Positions 43,077 to 44,309 of a DNA stretch of 44,309 nucleotides are shown here, piece by piece. The notes under the pieces were generated by a model. That model was given only the letters and a program-made list of their open reading frames with translations, did not search any database and was not told the DNA's origin. The DNA comes from an uncultured Lachnospiraceae bacterium. Lineage in GTDB: Bacteria; Bacillota; Clostridia; Lachnospirales; Lachnospiraceae. Position 1 is the stretch's first letter, and the number at the start of each line of letters is the position of its first letter. Location: NCBI GenBank assembly GCA_902779505.1, contig CACZBZ010000016.1:1-44309 (forward strand), in the 5' to 3' direction. The position numbers were made by a program, and so were the translations under genes.

Positions 43077-43589
43077 ATGCTTAAGAATTATGTGAAAGAA
43101 GACCAGAAACTTCCCTTGTTTGGAGTCGGTCCATTTATTATCTACGGAATCGGATTGCTTAATGTAATAGGAATTGTTTTGTTCTGCTATGTTTTCAAGA
43201 TTGGAACAGTGGGTAAACCCTGGACATATTTTTTTGCCATAGTCGGTGCATTGCTTACAGTTGCAGGTGTTCTGATCTGGTATATTGGAGCATTACGTTC
43301 CGATATGGATGAATCCATTACCGAAAACAAACTGCAGACCAAGGGCATATATGCCTGGGTAAGGAATCCCATGTACAGCGGTTGGTGGATTGCTCTAAGC
43401 GGTATATTGCTTTTCTGGCATAATGCATGGTTGCTGATTTATCCGGTTCTGGACTGGCTGATCATGACGATAGCGTTGATCAACACGGAAGAGAAGTGGC
43501 TTGCGGATCTCTACGGTGATGCATATCTGAATTATAAAAAGAGGGTTAACAGATTCATACCGTGGTTTCCGAGAAAGGAGCAGAAATAA
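43077..43589 (+). CDS. ICMT/PEMT-like membrane methyltransferase family protein
   Basis: A 170-residue polytopic protein. The C-terminal part has the isoprenylcysteine/phospholipid methyltransferase-type signature: TKGIYAWVRNPMYSGWW, a hydrophobic helix pair, then NTEEKWLADLYGDAYLNYKKRVNRFIPW. These motifs form the SAM site in ICMT-like proteins; the bacterial substrate is unknown. Three to five membrane helices are seen. I prefer ATG 43077, preceded by GAGGTGG, over the GTG at 43065, which lies in that ribosome site. It is followed by a divergent-looking operator and a same-strand TetR gene. Confidence 0.82.
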   Translation: MLKNYVKEDQKLPLFGVGPFIIYGIGLLNVIGIVLFCYVFKIGTVGKPWTYFFAIVGALLTVAGVLIWYIGALRSDMDESITENKLQTKGIYAWVRNPMYSGWWIALSGILLFWHNAWLLIYPVLDWLIMTIALINTEEKWLADLYGDAYLNYKKRVNRFIPWFPRKEQK

Positions 43590-43609
43590 TCAAAATGTTG
43601 TAAATATGC

Positions 43610-43667
43610 TTGACAAAGGTAAGCGAACGGTGTACTCTAACAAATGGTTAGCGTATACTGTTCGCTT
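43610..43667 (+). promoter_or_regulatory. Promoter and 47-bp palindromic operator of the TetR gene
   Basis: TTGACA (43610-43615), 17 bp and TACTCT (43633-43638). A 47-bp palindrome, 43621-43667, centred on 43644, covers the spacer, -10 and start region; 19 of 23 arm positions pair by Watson-Crick and two more as G-T. Its inner arms CTAAC/GTTAG share the half-site of the 43003-43018 repeat. The following TTTTGTTTTTG would also make it a possible terminator for the ICMT-like transcript. Confidence 0.65.
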
Positions 43668-43693
43668 TTGTTTTTGTTCCCGGAGGAGAGAAC

Positions 43694-44308
43694 ATGCCAA
43701 GAGATAAGACCGAGAATCATGGAAAAATAGTTGAAGCAGCTTTTGAGGAATTCAGAAGATACGGATATGAAGATGCGTCCATGCGCCGTATAGCTGCGGC
43801 CTGTGGGATGAGCCCTTCCGGACTCTACAAGCATTTTCCCGGAAAAGAAGAGATGTTTTCATCTTTGGTGAGACCTGCCCTTGACGGACTGATGAATCTC
43901 TATCATGAAATTGAAAAGGAATACTTTGAAGACCTTACAAGATCAAAAAAAGCTGACGTAAGCAACAGTAAGGGAGAGCTTGTCAGAGCAATGGAATATA
44001 TCTATGACCATTATGATGAGTTTGAACTGATAATATGCAAGTCAAAGGGATCCGTGTACGAGAATTTCAAACATGATATAGCAGGTCTTGAGGAAAAAGT
44101 AACACTGCGTTATATGGAAGAGATCAGGAAAAATGGAATAAAAGTGAAAGAAATCGATCGAAAAGAATTCCATCTTCTTGTTACCGCATGTATTGAAGCG
44201 CTGTTCCAGACAGTGACTCATGGCTTTACAAAGAAAGAAGCTCTTCATTTTGCCGCTACGGTGGAAAAATTCTATGCTCCGGCATGGAAAGAATTTTTTG
44301 AACTATAG
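43694..44308 (+). CDS. TetR/AcrR family transcriptional regulator
   Basis: A 204-residue regulator. The N-terminal helix-turn-helix domain fits TetR: KIVEAAFEEFRRYGYEDASMRRIAAACGMSPSGLYKHFPGKEEMF (seen as separate motifs AAFEEF, ASMRRIA and GLYKHFPGKEE). The C-terminal ligand-binding domain is variable and gives no ligand hint. A GGAGGAGAG site precedes the ATG, and the gene is complete, stopping one base before the window end. Its own upstream palindrome suggests autoregulation, and the shared half-site suggests it also controls the ICMT-like gene. Confidence 0.93.
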   Translation: MPRDKTENHGKIVEAAFEEFRRYGYEDASMRRIAAACGMSPSGLYKHFPGKEEMFSSLVRPALDGLMNLYHEIEKEYFEDLTRSKKADVSNSKGELVRAMEYIYDHYDEFELIICKSKGSVYENFKHDIAGLEEKVTLRYMEEIRKNGIKVKEIDRKEFHLLVTACIEALFQTVTHGFTKKEALHFAATVEKFYAPAWKEFFEL

Positions 44309-44309
44309 T

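Overview
The window looks like a chromosome segment from an anaerobic Firmicute of class Clostridia, most likely family Lachnospiraceae (Butyrivibrio/Roseburia-like). The reasons are moderate-to-low GC, purine-rich Shine-Dalgarno sites, a fused SecDF, a MurE with the meso-DAP signature DNPR, the order priA-def-fmt-rsmB-rlmN-prpC-pknB-rsgA, and an anaerobic (early cobalt insertion) B12 pathway. I worked by reading only; family names rest on motif recognition, not on searches.

Layout. (1) 1-6130: a YunG-like protein, a 138-bp element with perfect 14-bp terminal inverted repeats, a CNNM/CorC-type membrane protein, SecDF and RecJ, then a candidate C-rich small RNA ending in a strong terminator. 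(2) 6247-17210: a housekeeping run for cell wall, replication restart, translation initiation, rRNA methylation and Ser/Thr signalling (murE, priA, def, fmt, rsmB, rlmN, PP2C phosphatase, PASTA kinase, rsgA). The PASTA kinase is split by an internal deletion. (3) 17229-19448: an unusual TraX-like/7TM/GGDEF fusion protein. (4) 19449-39573: a ~20-kb, all-plus-strand cobalamin locus behind one strong promoter and one cobalamin riboswitch with a terminator. (5) 39579-40697 (minus): an ECF transporter S component and a DUF436 protein. (6) 40886-44309: a sugar-phosphate isomerase/epimerase-like gene broken by an 8-bp tandem duplication, a second membrane GGDEF protein on the minus strand, an ICMT-like membrane methyltransferase and a TetR regulator.

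The cobalamin locus starts with four surface or transport functions: a lipoprotein CbiK chelatase with an extra C-terminal domain, a small lipoprotein related to that domain, and a BtuF-BtuC-BtuD importer. Synthesis genes follow: cbiP, cobT, cobU, cobS, a short CobU-like protein, cobC, cbiB, cobD, cbiC, cbiD, cbiF, cbiG, cbiH, a cbiJ-cbiE-cbiT triple fusion, cbiA and a Cys-rich small protein. Nearly all of these overlap or are spaced by a few bases, which points to one transcript. CbiL, a corrinoid adenosyltransferase and the uroporphyrinogen methyltransferase are not in the window. CbiH lacks an internal block that includes the conserved PGVTA-type segment.

Most notable: the externally anchored CbiK with its paired NEAT-like lipoprotein next to a corrinoid importer; the three internal lesions (pknB, cbiH, epimerase) in otherwise clean DNA; the TraX-7TM-GGDEF architecture; and several unexplained RNA or operator structures.
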